Under the pieces are notes generated by a model, which saw only the letters and a program-made list of their open reading frames with translations, was not told the origin of the DNA and did not search any database. A stretch of 64,000 nt of DNA, taken from CAZSRX01 sp964609675 [NCBI: uncultured Bacteroidota bacterium] (GTDB lineage Bacteria > CLD3 > SB21). Within the stretch, counting starts at the first letter, position 1. Each line of letters begins with the position of its first letter. The position numbers and the translations under genes are program-made. Below, one piece after another: positions 18,261 to 25,696 of the stretch. Location: NCBI GenBank assembly GCA_964609675.1, contig CAZSRX010000022.1:6888-70887 (forward strand), in the 5' to 3' direction.

Positions 18261-21200
18261 ATGCCAGCCAACAAAATTCAATTACAACAAGCATTACACA
18301 AACCTTACGACAGGGTTTTGTTTTCCCGTGAAGTTTTAAGTCCGGTTTTTGGTTCAGGATTTACGCTTAATTCCTCTTTAATGCCGGCATCGGTATCACC
18401 CAACAAATCGGAATCGGCTGTTATTGATAAAGTTTGGATTTACGGAAAAATTCAATTGGACGACAGCACCGAAATTACATGCTACGAAGTGAAGTTGCAA
18501 CCCAAAGTCCGCATCGAACAAAGCAGGGTGGCTATTCAGCAATATGTGCGCAAGCTACTTACAGCCGGGCAAGCGGCTTTAATCAACTTTGTGGCACCGG
18601 CAAATAAGAATGTATGGAGGCTTACGCTGGTTGCCAAAGACAGCGTGCTTACCGAAAAGGGGGTAAAAGAAAAAACCACCAATGCCAAACGATACACTTT
18701 TTTATTAGGCCCTTCGGAAAGCTGTAAAACAGCAGCCGAACGCTTTGAAACGCTGAGTACCGAAAAGGAAATTACGTTTCAAACACTTGTCAATGCCTTC
18801 TCCGTTGAAAAGCTGAGTAAAGCCTTTTTTGATGAATATACCCTGCATTACCAAAACTTTTGCGATTACCTGCAGGAATCCAACTACCGTAAATCGGTTT
18901 TCAATATTACCTTCCCTGCGGGTGCTTCAAAACAGGAAAAGGATAAAGCCGGTAAACCCATCCGTGATTTTGTAAAGAAACTGCTTGGGCGTATTGTGTT
19001 TCTATACTTCGTTCAGAAAAAGGGTTGGCTGGGTGCAAGCGATACCCATTACTCCGATGGTCTGGGCGATTTCATCAAACAACTTTTTCACCAATCGGGC
19101 GGAAACGATGCTTTTTACAGCAATTGGCTCACCGTTCTTTTCTTTGATACACTCAACAGGGAACGCCCCAACGATGATTTTACAATGCCCGATGCCCGCC
19201 TGCCGAACGGGCAGGGGAAAATGGTGAAAGTTCCTTTCCTCAACGGTGGTTTGTTCGACAAAGAGGAATTTGACGAACATTTGCTGACTTTTCCTGCAAA
19301 GCTTTTCCACAACCCCGATTTTGAGGATACCATATTAACCCCTAAAAACAATGGTTTTGCTCGCGGTTTTCTCGACTTTCTGGATGCCTTCAACTTTACT
19401 ATTTACGAAGACAGCCCCGACGACCACACCGTAGCCGTTGACCCGGAAATGTTAGGCCATATTTTTGAGAACCTTCTGGAGGACAACAAAGATAAAGGCG
19501 CTTTTTATACGCCCAAGGAAATTGTGCATTACATGTGCCAGGAAAGCCTGATTGAATATTTAGCAACAGGACTACAGAACCACTATACTGTTTATAGGCA
19601 ACTTGGTGATAATCAGATTGAATTATTTGGGAATGAAGTTCGAACTGGTCAACTGAAATTAATTGAAGAGTTGGGCGAAAAAGGTCTCGATAGAGAAGAA
19701 GTTGCCCATATGGTAAAAAACAAAGACATCAGTAAGTTAACCCAAAAACAATTATGCTCTATTGACAGTTTGCTCGATAAAGTAAAAATCTGCGACCCTG
19801 CCATCGGTTCCGGTGCATTCCCCATGGGCTTATTACAGGAAATCTTCAGCATTAAAGAACTCATTGCCTACGAAACCGGCAAGCCGTGGAACCCTGCCCA
19901 AACCAAGCTGAACATTATCCAAAACTCCATTTACGGGGTAGATATTGAAAAAGGTGCGGTGGATATTGCCCGCCTGCGCTTTTGGCTAAGCCTGGTAGTG
20001 GACGAAGAAAAGCCCAAAGCCCTGCCTAACCTCGATTATAAAATTGTGGTGGGCGACAGCCTCATAAGCAAGTTCGATGGCGAAATTGTGGAGATTGACT
20101 GGGAACGAAAAAGCAGTGTAGGCAAAGCCGATGCGTATGTACAAAATGTACAGCGACTGCTGAAAGAAGTTGCCGAAAAACAAAAGCAGTACTTTAGCCC
20201 CAACAACAAAAACAAAAAGAAACTGCAGGCAGACATCCGTAACCTGAAAATTGAATTGCTCATTAACCAACTTTCTTTTAATAAAGAGCTTTACATAAAC
20301 AAAACTGTGCAAAAAGGTGGCTTTATGCCCACGGCAGCCGATATTAAGCATAATACCGAACGTGAATTGCAAATTGCCGGTTTTAATAACCTGATTGGTA
20401 AACTGAAAAAACTGCTGCAACACCCCGATGAACCCTTTAACCATTTCGACTGGAAACTCGATTTCCCCGAAGTGCTCAACCCCTATCTGGTGCCCGATGA
20501 AAACCAACGGGGGTTTGATATTGTGATTGGGAATCCGCCGTATATTTCAACAAAAGGTATTGATAGTCAATATAAAATAATTTTGGAAAAAAAATTTGGC
20601 TTTGCTGATGATGCCTACAATCATTTTTTCTTCAAAGGAATTCAATTATTAAAAAACAATGCACTGTTGACCTACATTTCTTCTAAAACTTTTTGGACTA
20701 TACAAACAAAAAAGAATCTGCGTGAACTACTCTTGGGAAATACAATACTTCAATTATTTGATACTGCAAATCCTTTTGAAAATGCGATGGTTGATACCTG
20801 TGTTGCAATTGTAAAAAAAGCCCCTCCCCACTCAGAACACATTGTGTTATTCTTCGATGGTAAAACAAGTTTTACCGAACCCCAAAAGTATACCTTCCCC
20901 CAAAACAACTATGCTAATGCACCAAACAAAGTCTTTTTCATACCAACTGATCATAACAAAAAAATATACGACAAGTTCGGAAGAAAAGTAAATGAACTTC
21001 TTACCAAATGGTGGGATAAAATTTCAACAAGCAAGAATATTGAAAAAAATAAAATAGAACTTGAAACATACCGTAACTCTTTACAACCTGGTGATATTAC
21101 TTTATTGGGGCTCATTACTGAAGGTGGTCAAGGTTTAGCCACAGCTAACAATGGAAAATACATAGGTGTATTAGATGGTACTAAGTGGGCAGAAAATGTA

Positions 21201-22010
21201 AGAATACAAAGACCTGAAAAGCTGTTGTCAGCCACTGAATTTTGCAAAAAAGAAAATATAAAAAACAAAGCCGATGCTCAGCAATTTTTAAACGCACTTA
21301 GTGAACAAGAAATACGACAACTTTTTGATAATTTGAAAGAAAAGTACGGACGTGATATATTTGGTCAGGGCTGGCTATATCGTATTGTTAACGAGAATGA
21401 AATAGCCAATGTAGATTTGCTTACCGACGATGAAAAATTGAACGGGATTGAAGGTACAATAACCTTTGTGCCTTACGACAAAGGCGACAAAGACGGCAAC
21501 CGCTGGTACGCCCCAACACCGTATTATATCGATTGGAGTAGAGAGAATGTAAAAGTTTTACAAACAGACCCAAAAGCAAGATGGCAAGGTTACCAATTCT
21601 ATTTCCGTGAAGGGTTTTGCTGGAATAATGTTTTATCAGATGAAAAAATAAAATGTAGATTAAAAGAAAAGTCTGTTCATTCTACAGAGGCAATGACATT
21701 TATTTCATTAATACCTAATCTGGCAAATGACAAATATTTAGTATGTCTTTTAAATTCCACTTTTTTGGGCAATTATAGAATGGATTTTATTAATGTGTCA
21801 CATCACTTAACCACTGGCGATGCTAAAGAATTTCCAATAATTATCCCTACTTCGGACCAATTGAAACAATTTGAAGAAATTTTCAATAGGGCATACGGAG
21901 TTCAGAAATCAAAGTTTGAAGGTAAAATAAGTGAAGTCGAAGCAGAGAATCAGCTTGAAGTAATACAGAAAGAATTGGATGAAATGGTGGAAGAAATGTA
22001 TATGGAATAG
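18261..22010 (+). CDS. Eco57I-like N6-adenine methyltransferase with N-terminal nuclease-like domain (type IIG-like)
   Basis: A 1249-residue restriction-modification type protein. The N-terminus (~1-170) resembles the PD-(D/E)xK-like domain of type IIG enzymes, with DDSTEITCYEVKL (Glu-x-Lys at about 75-77) and the conserved RYTFLLGPSESCKTAAERF. The methyltransferase core has the SAM-binding motif DPAIGSGAF at ~511-519 and catalytic NPPY at ~757-760, with ENLLEDNKDKGAFYTP typical of Eco57I-type enzymes before it. The C-terminal ~300 residues are the probable target-recognition region. The protein ends LDEMVEEMYME, about 25 residues earlier than relatives, and the missing tail is found at 23060-23140 behind the DUF3644 gene. 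Whether the clipped protein still works is unknown; the lost part is short and terminal. Confidence 0.9.
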   Translation: MPANKIQLQQALHKPYDRVLFSREVLSPVFGSGFTLNSSLMPASVSPNKSESAVIDKVWIYGKIQLDDSTEITCYEVKLQPKVRIEQSRVAIQQYVRKLLTAGQAALINFVAPANKNVWRLTLVAKDSVLTEKGVKEKTTNAKRYTFLLGPSESCKTAAERFETLSTEKEITFQTLVNAFSVEKLSKAFFDEYTLHYQNFCDYLQESNYRKSVFNITFPAGASKQEKDKAGKPIRDFVKKLLGRIVFLYFVQKKGWLGASDTHYSDGLGDFIKQLFHQSGGNDAFYSNWLTVLFFDTLNRERPNDDFTMPDARLPNGQGKMVKVPFLNGGLFDKEEFDEHLLTFPAKLFHNPDFEDTILTPKNNGFARGFLDFLDAFNFTIYEDSPDDHTVAVDPEMLGHIFENLLEDNKDKGAFYTPKEIVHYMCQESLIEYLATGLQNHYTVYRQLGDNQIELFGNEVRTGQLKLIEELGEKGLDREEVAHMVKNKDISKLTQKQLCSIDSLLDKVKICDPAIGSGAFPMGLLQEIFSIKELIAYETGKPWNPAQTKLNIIQNSIYGVDIEKGAVDIARLRFWLSLVVDEEKPKALPNLDYKIVVGDSLISKFDGEIVEIDWERKSSVGKADAYVQNVQRLLKEVAEKQKQYFSPNNKNKKKLQADIRNLKIELLINQLSFNKELYINKTVQKGGFMPTAADIKHNTERELQIAGFNNLIGKLKKLLQHPDEPFNHFDWKLDFPEVLNPYLVPDENQRGFDIVIGNPPYISTKGIDSQYKIILEKKFGFADDAYNHFFFKGIQLLKNNALLTYISSKTFWTIQTKKNLRELLLGNTILQLFDTANPFENAMVDTCVAIVKKAPPHSEHIVLFFDGKTSFTEPQKYTFPQNNYANAPNKVFFIPTDHNKKIYDKFGRKVNELLTKWWDKISTSKNIEKNKIELETYRNSLQPGDITLLGLITEGGQGLATANNGKYIGVLDGTKWAENVRIQRPEKLLSATEFCKKENIKNKADAQQFLNALSEQEIRQLFDNLKEKYGRDIFGQGWLYRIVNENEIANVDLLTDDEKLNGIEGTITFVPYDKGDKDGNRWYAPTPYYIDWSRENVKVLQTDPKARWQGYQFYFREGFCWNNVLSDEKIKCRLKEKSVHSTEAMTFISLIPNLANDKYLVCLLNSTFLGNYRMDFINVSHHLTTGDAKEFPIIIPTSDQLKQFEEIFNRAYGVQKSKFEGKISEVEAENQLEVIQKELDEMVEEMYME

Positions 22011-22019
22011 ATAAAATTT

Positions 22020-23063
22020 ATGAGAGGAGAACCATACATAGTCAAACAACTACTTCAAAAGGCAAAAGATAGTGCTTTATTAGCAATAGAATACTATAAC
22101 AAACCGGCAGTATCTTTTAAATCAGAAGGCTTCATAGTAATGATGTGTATTGCATGGACTGCTTTTTTCCATGCCTATTGTTTAAAGAATAAAATAAAAC
22201 CTTGGTATAGAAAAAAGGAATTAGGCAAAAAGCCTCGTTTTGAATATATAACAGAGAAATTGCCTGATGGAACACTGATTAAAGATAAAAAATGGTGGGA
22301 ATTGAATAGATGTATAAATGAATTCTTTAAAGAAAAACCAGATACAGCCGTTCAAAAAAATATTGAATTCTTATCTGGTCTCAGAAATTTAATAGTACAT
22401 AGAAACTTACCAGAATTAGATGCAAGCATTTTTGCAGAATGTCAGGCTTGTATACTGAATTTTAATAATTACCTAAAAAAATATTTTAGCGATAAACAAG
22501 ATTTAAGTAATTTATTATCTTTTTCAATACAGATATTTAATAATGCGAAAAATTTTCTTGAAGCTTCAAATAAAGAACTCAAAAACAAAAATGCAACTGA
22601 GGTAGTAGATTTTATTAAAAGTTTTCGAAGTTCCTTATCAACGCAAATTTTAGAATCATCAGAATATTCTTTTAAAGCAGTGTTATTTCAAGTAAAAAAT
22701 CATGAATCAAAAGATGCTTTGGCTTTGAAGTTCATACATGAAAAAGATTTAACTGATGAACAAAAAGAACAATTGGGAAATATGGGAATTGTGCTGATTA
22801 AAGAGAAACAGAGCTTTTTAGACGGTGTTCCATCGGATTATATTTATACATATGAATGCCTTTTAAACGAATTAAAGAATAATATTAGCGAGTTTAAGAG
22901 AAATAAAAATTTCCACCAGATAAAAAAGCGAATATTAGAAAAAAATCCAAAACTAAAATATACTAGACATTTAGACCCTAATAATAGTAAAAGCTCAAAG
23001 AAAGATTATTATCATAAAGAAATAATTAATGAGTTTAAAAAAGTGTATAGTGAAACTACTTAA
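22020..23063 (+). CDS. DUF3644 protein with HEPN-type R-x4-H motif, inserted in the methyltransferase gene
   Basis: A 347-residue protein whose first ~170 residues match the DUF3644 type: long helices with VMMCIAWTAFFHAYCLKNKI near residue 40-60 and LRNLIVHRN, where Arg122 and His127 form the R-x4-H signature of HEPN ribonuclease domains. HEPN proteins often act as RNA-cleaving toxins in abortive-infection or restriction loci. The C-terminal half is Lys-rich, helical and not recognised. The gene is even more AT-rich than its neighbours, has no clear ribosome-binding site, starts ten bases after the methyltransferase stop, and its TAA overlaps the leftover methyltransferase tail. Nuclease function is inferred from the motif only; alternatively it is an inactive helical scaffold. 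Confidence 0.8.
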   Translation: MRGEPYIVKQLLQKAKDSALLAIEYYNKPAVSFKSEGFIVMMCIAWTAFFHAYCLKNKIKPWYRKKELGKKPRFEYITEKLPDGTLIKDKKWWELNRCINEFFKEKPDTAVQKNIEFLSGLRNLIVHRNLPELDASIFAECQACILNFNNYLKKYFSDKQDLSNLLSFSIQIFNNAKNFLEASNKELKNKNATEVVDFIKSFRSSLSTQILESSEYSFKAVLFQVKNHESKDALALKFIHEKDLTDEQKEQLGNMGIVLIKEKQSFLDGVPSDYIYTYECLLNELKNNISEFKRNKNFHQIKKRILEKNPKLKYTRHLDPNNSKSSKKDYYHKEIINEFKKVYSETT

Positions 23064-23140
23064 CCTATGACGAAGTAAAAGTAATAGACCCCGATTTTCC
23101 GCTTAGCCGGCAGGAATATGAAGCCATTCGACTGGAATAA
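23060..23140 (+). pseudogene. Orphaned C-terminal tail of the methyltransferase gene
   Basis: The frame from 23060 reads LTYDEVKVIDPDFPLSRQEY then EAIRLE and a stop. Eco57I-like methyltransferases commonly end in a ...LYGLTxEE/YDEV..xDPxFxLSxxEYE segment, directly following the LDEMV motif that is present at the end of the upstream protein. Joining residue Tyr at 21999-22001 to Leu at 23060 restores such an end. This piece is untranslated now, having no start codon. Confidence 0.75.
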
Positions 23141-23141
23141 A

Positions 23142-23296
23142 CCCTCTGTGCCCCTCCGTGCCCTCTGTGGTTAAAGAAACAATTCACCACGGAGAACACA
23201 GAGAACCACGGAGAAAAAATAAAAACTCTGTGCCCCTCCGTGCCCTCTGTGGTAAAAAAACAATTTACCACGGAGAACACAGAGAGACACAGAGAA
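23142..23296. repeat. REP-like repeat cluster, upstream of the GxxExxY gene
   Basis: Two alternating inverted units: CTCTGTGCCCCTCCGTG followed by CCCTCTGTGGT, and CACCACGGAGAACACAGAG. The two unit types are roughly complementary and can fold on each other. Such repeats are well known around GxxExxY genes in Bacteroidota and related phyla; read through, they give the familiar [10 protein letters not shown] peptide. Confidence 0.85.
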
Positions 23297-23308
23297 AAAG
23301 AAATAATT

Positions 23309-23680
23309 ATGATTGAAAACCTTATTACCGAAAAAATTATTGGCTGTGCCATTGAAGTGCACAAGCAATTAGGTCCCGGCTTGCTCGAAAGTGCATACGA
23401 AGAGTGTTTGTATTACGAACTCATCAACTCGGGGCTGGAAGTGAAGAAACAACTTGCATTGCCTTTGGTTTATAAAGAAATAAAACTCGATGCCGGCTAC
23501 CGCATCGATTTGCTTGTGGAAAACAAAGTGATAGTTGAAATTAAATCGGTTGATGCCCTTGCCGAAATACACAAAGCACAACTGATGACCTACATGAAAC
23601 TGGCAAATATAAAAGTTGGCTTGCTGATGAATTTCAATGTCACAAAATTAAAAGACGGCATTGTGAGATGGATAATCTAA
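23309..23680 (+). CDS. GxxExxY family protein (PD-(D/E)XK-like)
   Basis: A 123-residue protein of the GxxExxY family (TIGR04256 type): the naming motif is [18 protein letters not shown], and a PD-(D/E)XK-like core follows, with Asp in [10 protein letters not shown] and the Glu-x-Lys in VIVEIKSVD. The start was set to the ATG at 23309; an earlier in-frame ATG only adds translated repeat sequence. Function is unproved; the fold suggests a nuclease, and the constant association with interspersed repeats suggests it travels with or processes them. It sits after the methyltransferase remnant and is bracketed by repeat clusters on both sides, so the gene plus repeats is likely a separate insertion in the island. 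Confidence 0.88.
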   Translation: MIENLITEKIIGCAIEVHKQLGPGLLESAYEECLYYELINSGLEVKKQLALPLVYKEIKLDAGYRIDLLVENKVIVEIKSVDALAEIHKAQLMTYMKLANIKVGLLMNFNVTKLKDGIVRWII

Positions 23681-23683
23681 AGT

Positions 23684-23850
23684 CAATTCACCACGGAGTA
23701 AAAAACAATTCACCACGGAGCACACAGAGATACACAGAGAAAAAAAACTCTGTGCTCCTCAGTGCCCTCTGTGGTAAAAAACAATTCACCACGGAGAACA
23801 CAGAGGTACACGGAGAAAAACCTCTGTGCCCCTCCGTGCCCTCTGTGGTA
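23684..23850. repeat. REP-like repeat cluster, downstream of the GxxExxY gene
   Basis: Three CACCACGGAG-type units and two complementary CTCTGTG...CCCTCTGTGGT units, alternating with A-rich spacers. Same units as at 23142-23296. The symmetric placement around one gene suggests a mobile unit. Confidence 0.85.
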
Positions 23851-24002
23851 AAAAAAACCTGAAAAGGACGCAAAAAATTAATAATGATAATGGTTTACAG
23901 GGACTGGCGACAGAATGCATGGGGCAACAGGCGGTATATTTTATTGTTGATTCAGTGAGGTTTTCAGCGTTTCAGCATCTTATAAACTTTCGTGTAACTT
24001 GA

Positions 24003-24440
24003 CAGGTCAGCACTCCGAACTCGGCAATAAAACATACCTCCGGACCTTTAATCGAAATGCTCTATGAGATACTCTCGCCGGACAAATTACTGCGCCTCTA
24101 GCTTGAAAAATACGCAACATTCTTCTTTATATATCAGGTTGTTCAAAACGCTTATGCCAAAAGGGTTCTTGTTGACCGGGAATTTCAACGGAAAAAAAAC
24201 GAACTGGTATAAATCAAAATTACCGGTACAAAGCCGGATTTTAACAATGAATTCTTTGAAATAAACGAAAAGACCATCTACAAGATAAAAGACACCCAGG
24301 ACAACGATAATACAAGGGTAATAAAACTTGTAAAAAGTATCGAAAGAATAGCGGAGCTGGAATCGGACGACCCCTTCCTTATTGGAATAAAAGAACGGGC
24401 TGAAGCAGTAGAAGAAAGATACGTAGACCGCCGCCTATAG
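24003..24440 (+). pseudogene. Type I restriction R subunit (HsdR), C-terminal fragment
   Basis: One continuous frame with two internal stops (TAG 24099, TAA 24210) reads LYEILSPDKLLRL, stop, LEKYATFF, YQVVQNAYAKRVLVDREFQR, KKNELV, stop, then a helical segment ending DDPFLIGIKERAEAVEERY. These blocks resemble the late part of HsdR proteins (LYEILSPD, VxNAYxxRVYVDREF, NPFLI..RA..V.E.FEDR). The N-terminal nuclease and motor domains are gone, as are hsdM and hsdS. It shows that another restriction system once occupied this place. Assignment is by recalled family pattern, so moderate. Confidence 0.65.
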
Positions 24441-24475
24441 ACATTATACTATGCTAGGTTTCAGTCACCAAAACA

Positions 24476-24637
24476 GCATACCACCTTTAAAAAGTAAACC
24501 GTCAAAAAAAAATATCCCGCAGAAAAAACATTTTATTCGGTTGGTAGATGGTGCGGTTTTGTTGGCCTGTCCGTTGAGCGGAGCCAGAGTCGTGGACCCA
24601 AGCGTTTTCGGAGTACGGCGAATAGCATCGTATATCA
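24476..24637. repeat. Right copy of the island-flanking repeat
   Basis: Near-identical to 12887-13049 in the same orientation. After the shared ATATCA this copy goes straight on to GGCGGTTAGCCGTTCGT, whereas in the left copy that sequence follows another ATATCA 233 bases further, beyond the transposase start. A deletion between the two ATATCA repeats explains the difference. Confidence 0.85.
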
Positions 24638-24957
24638 GGCGGTTAGCCGTTCGTCCATCCCGATTTGCGAGGTTTAAAAAAGATTACGATAAAGAAATGT
24701 AGGTTTAACATAGTTAACGCATATCGGGATTCGCATATGGCGCGCGCTGATCCGCCTATGGCGGGCTATTGTTACAGTTTTTTAGATATCGCGCGTGCGT
24801 CACGGCGGCTACCCGCGGAACGATAACCGCCGTTGCATTGGAATTTTTATGGTTTTTTGAGTCGGTTTTATTTTGAAATAATAAGCGCTTTTCATCGCGC
24901 CGTTTTTAACAATTCTGTTTCGCCGCAACGATACAGGCTTCCGTTTCGGTTGTGGGG

Positions 24958-25614
24958 TTATTCAAACTGGAATCCGAGCTGTTCCTGGAGTATATGCGTA
25001 CAGAAGGTTTTGCGGTGGATGGCGGAGAGGCCGTATTGCCGTACCAGCTGGATATGTTCCGGCGTGGGATACCCTTTGTTTTTAGCGAATTGGTATTGCG
25101 GGAAAATGCGGTCGTATTCAGTCATCAGCCGGTCGCGGGTAACCTTGGCGAGAATGGAAGCGGCGGCGATGGTGAAGCTGCGGGCGTCCCCCTTGACCAC
25201 GGCGCGCTGGCGGCTGTAGTAATGATGCCCGGAGGGAAACGGCGCCTTGTTGCCGTCCGCCAGCACGAAATCCGGCTTCACGGACATCTTCTCGGCGCAG
25301 GCGCGCATCCCTTTTAGCGACGCCTGCAGAATGTTAATTTTATCAATTACGTCATGCGGAATAATTTCCACATGAAACGCCAGCGCCTGTTCCTGAATCT
25401 GCTCGAAAAAATTCTCCCGCTCCTTCTCGGTGAGCATTTTCGAGTCCGTAACGCCTTTGATGAACGTTCCCGGGCGGAATATCACGCCGGCCACCACGAC
25501 CGGACCCGCCAGCGGCCCGCGCCCCGCCTCGTCCACGCCGGCCAGACAGGTATAACCCTGTTCCCAGAGTTCCTGCTCAATCTGCAGCAGCGGATGTAAA
25601 CGAATATCCGTCAT
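24958..25614 (-). CDS. rnhB: Ribonuclease HII
   Basis: Endonuclease that cuts RNA in RNA-DNA hybrids and removes single ribonucleotides misincorporated in DNA. The 218-residue protein has the RNase HII active-site motif GVDEAGRGPLAGPVV near residues 26-40, the VTDSK segment, and further acidic positions in VLADGN and the C-terminal half; AAASILAKVTRD is the conserved helix of the family. The start was set at the second ATG (25614); the first ATG at 25620 lies directly on the T tract of the rpsA terminator. No good ribosome-binding site is seen, so expression may depend on read-through from rpsA. Length and motifs are normal for the family. Confidence 0.95.
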   Translation of the reverse strand: MTDIRLHPLLQIEQELWEQGYTCLAGVDEAGRGPLAGPVVVAGVIFRPGTFIKGVTDSKMLTEKERENFFEQIQEQALAFHVEIIPHDVIDKINILQASLKGMRACAEKMSVKPDFVLADGNKAPFPSGHHYYSRQRAVVKGDARSFTIAAASILAKVTRDRLMTEYDRIFPQYQFAKNKGYPTPEHIQLVRQYGLSAIHRKTFCTHILQEQLGFQFE

Positions 25615-25620
25615 CGCCAT

Positions 25621-25648
25621 AAAAAAAGGGTTGGAAATTCCAACCCTT
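25621..25648 (-). terminator. rho-independent terminator of rpsA
   Basis: AAGGGTTGG (25626-25634) pairs with CCAACCCTT (25640-25648), and on the minus strand the hairpin is followed by seven T. It lies between rpsA and rnhB and ends exactly at the first ATG of rnhB. Confidence 0.88.
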
Positions 25649-25696
25649 AATTTAGCGGATTTAATTAAAAACCCAAGAAGTTTTTAAAAAACCGTT

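Noticed and set aside
23142-23850. Possible CRISPR array
   Set aside because: The repeats alternate in orientation, have short irregular spacers and surround a GxxExxY gene; they are REP-like units, not CRISPR.
24451-24702. 83-codon frame through the right flanking repeat
   Set aside because: It reads through the IS110-derived repeat; the left copy does not keep the same frame, so it is not a conserved gene.
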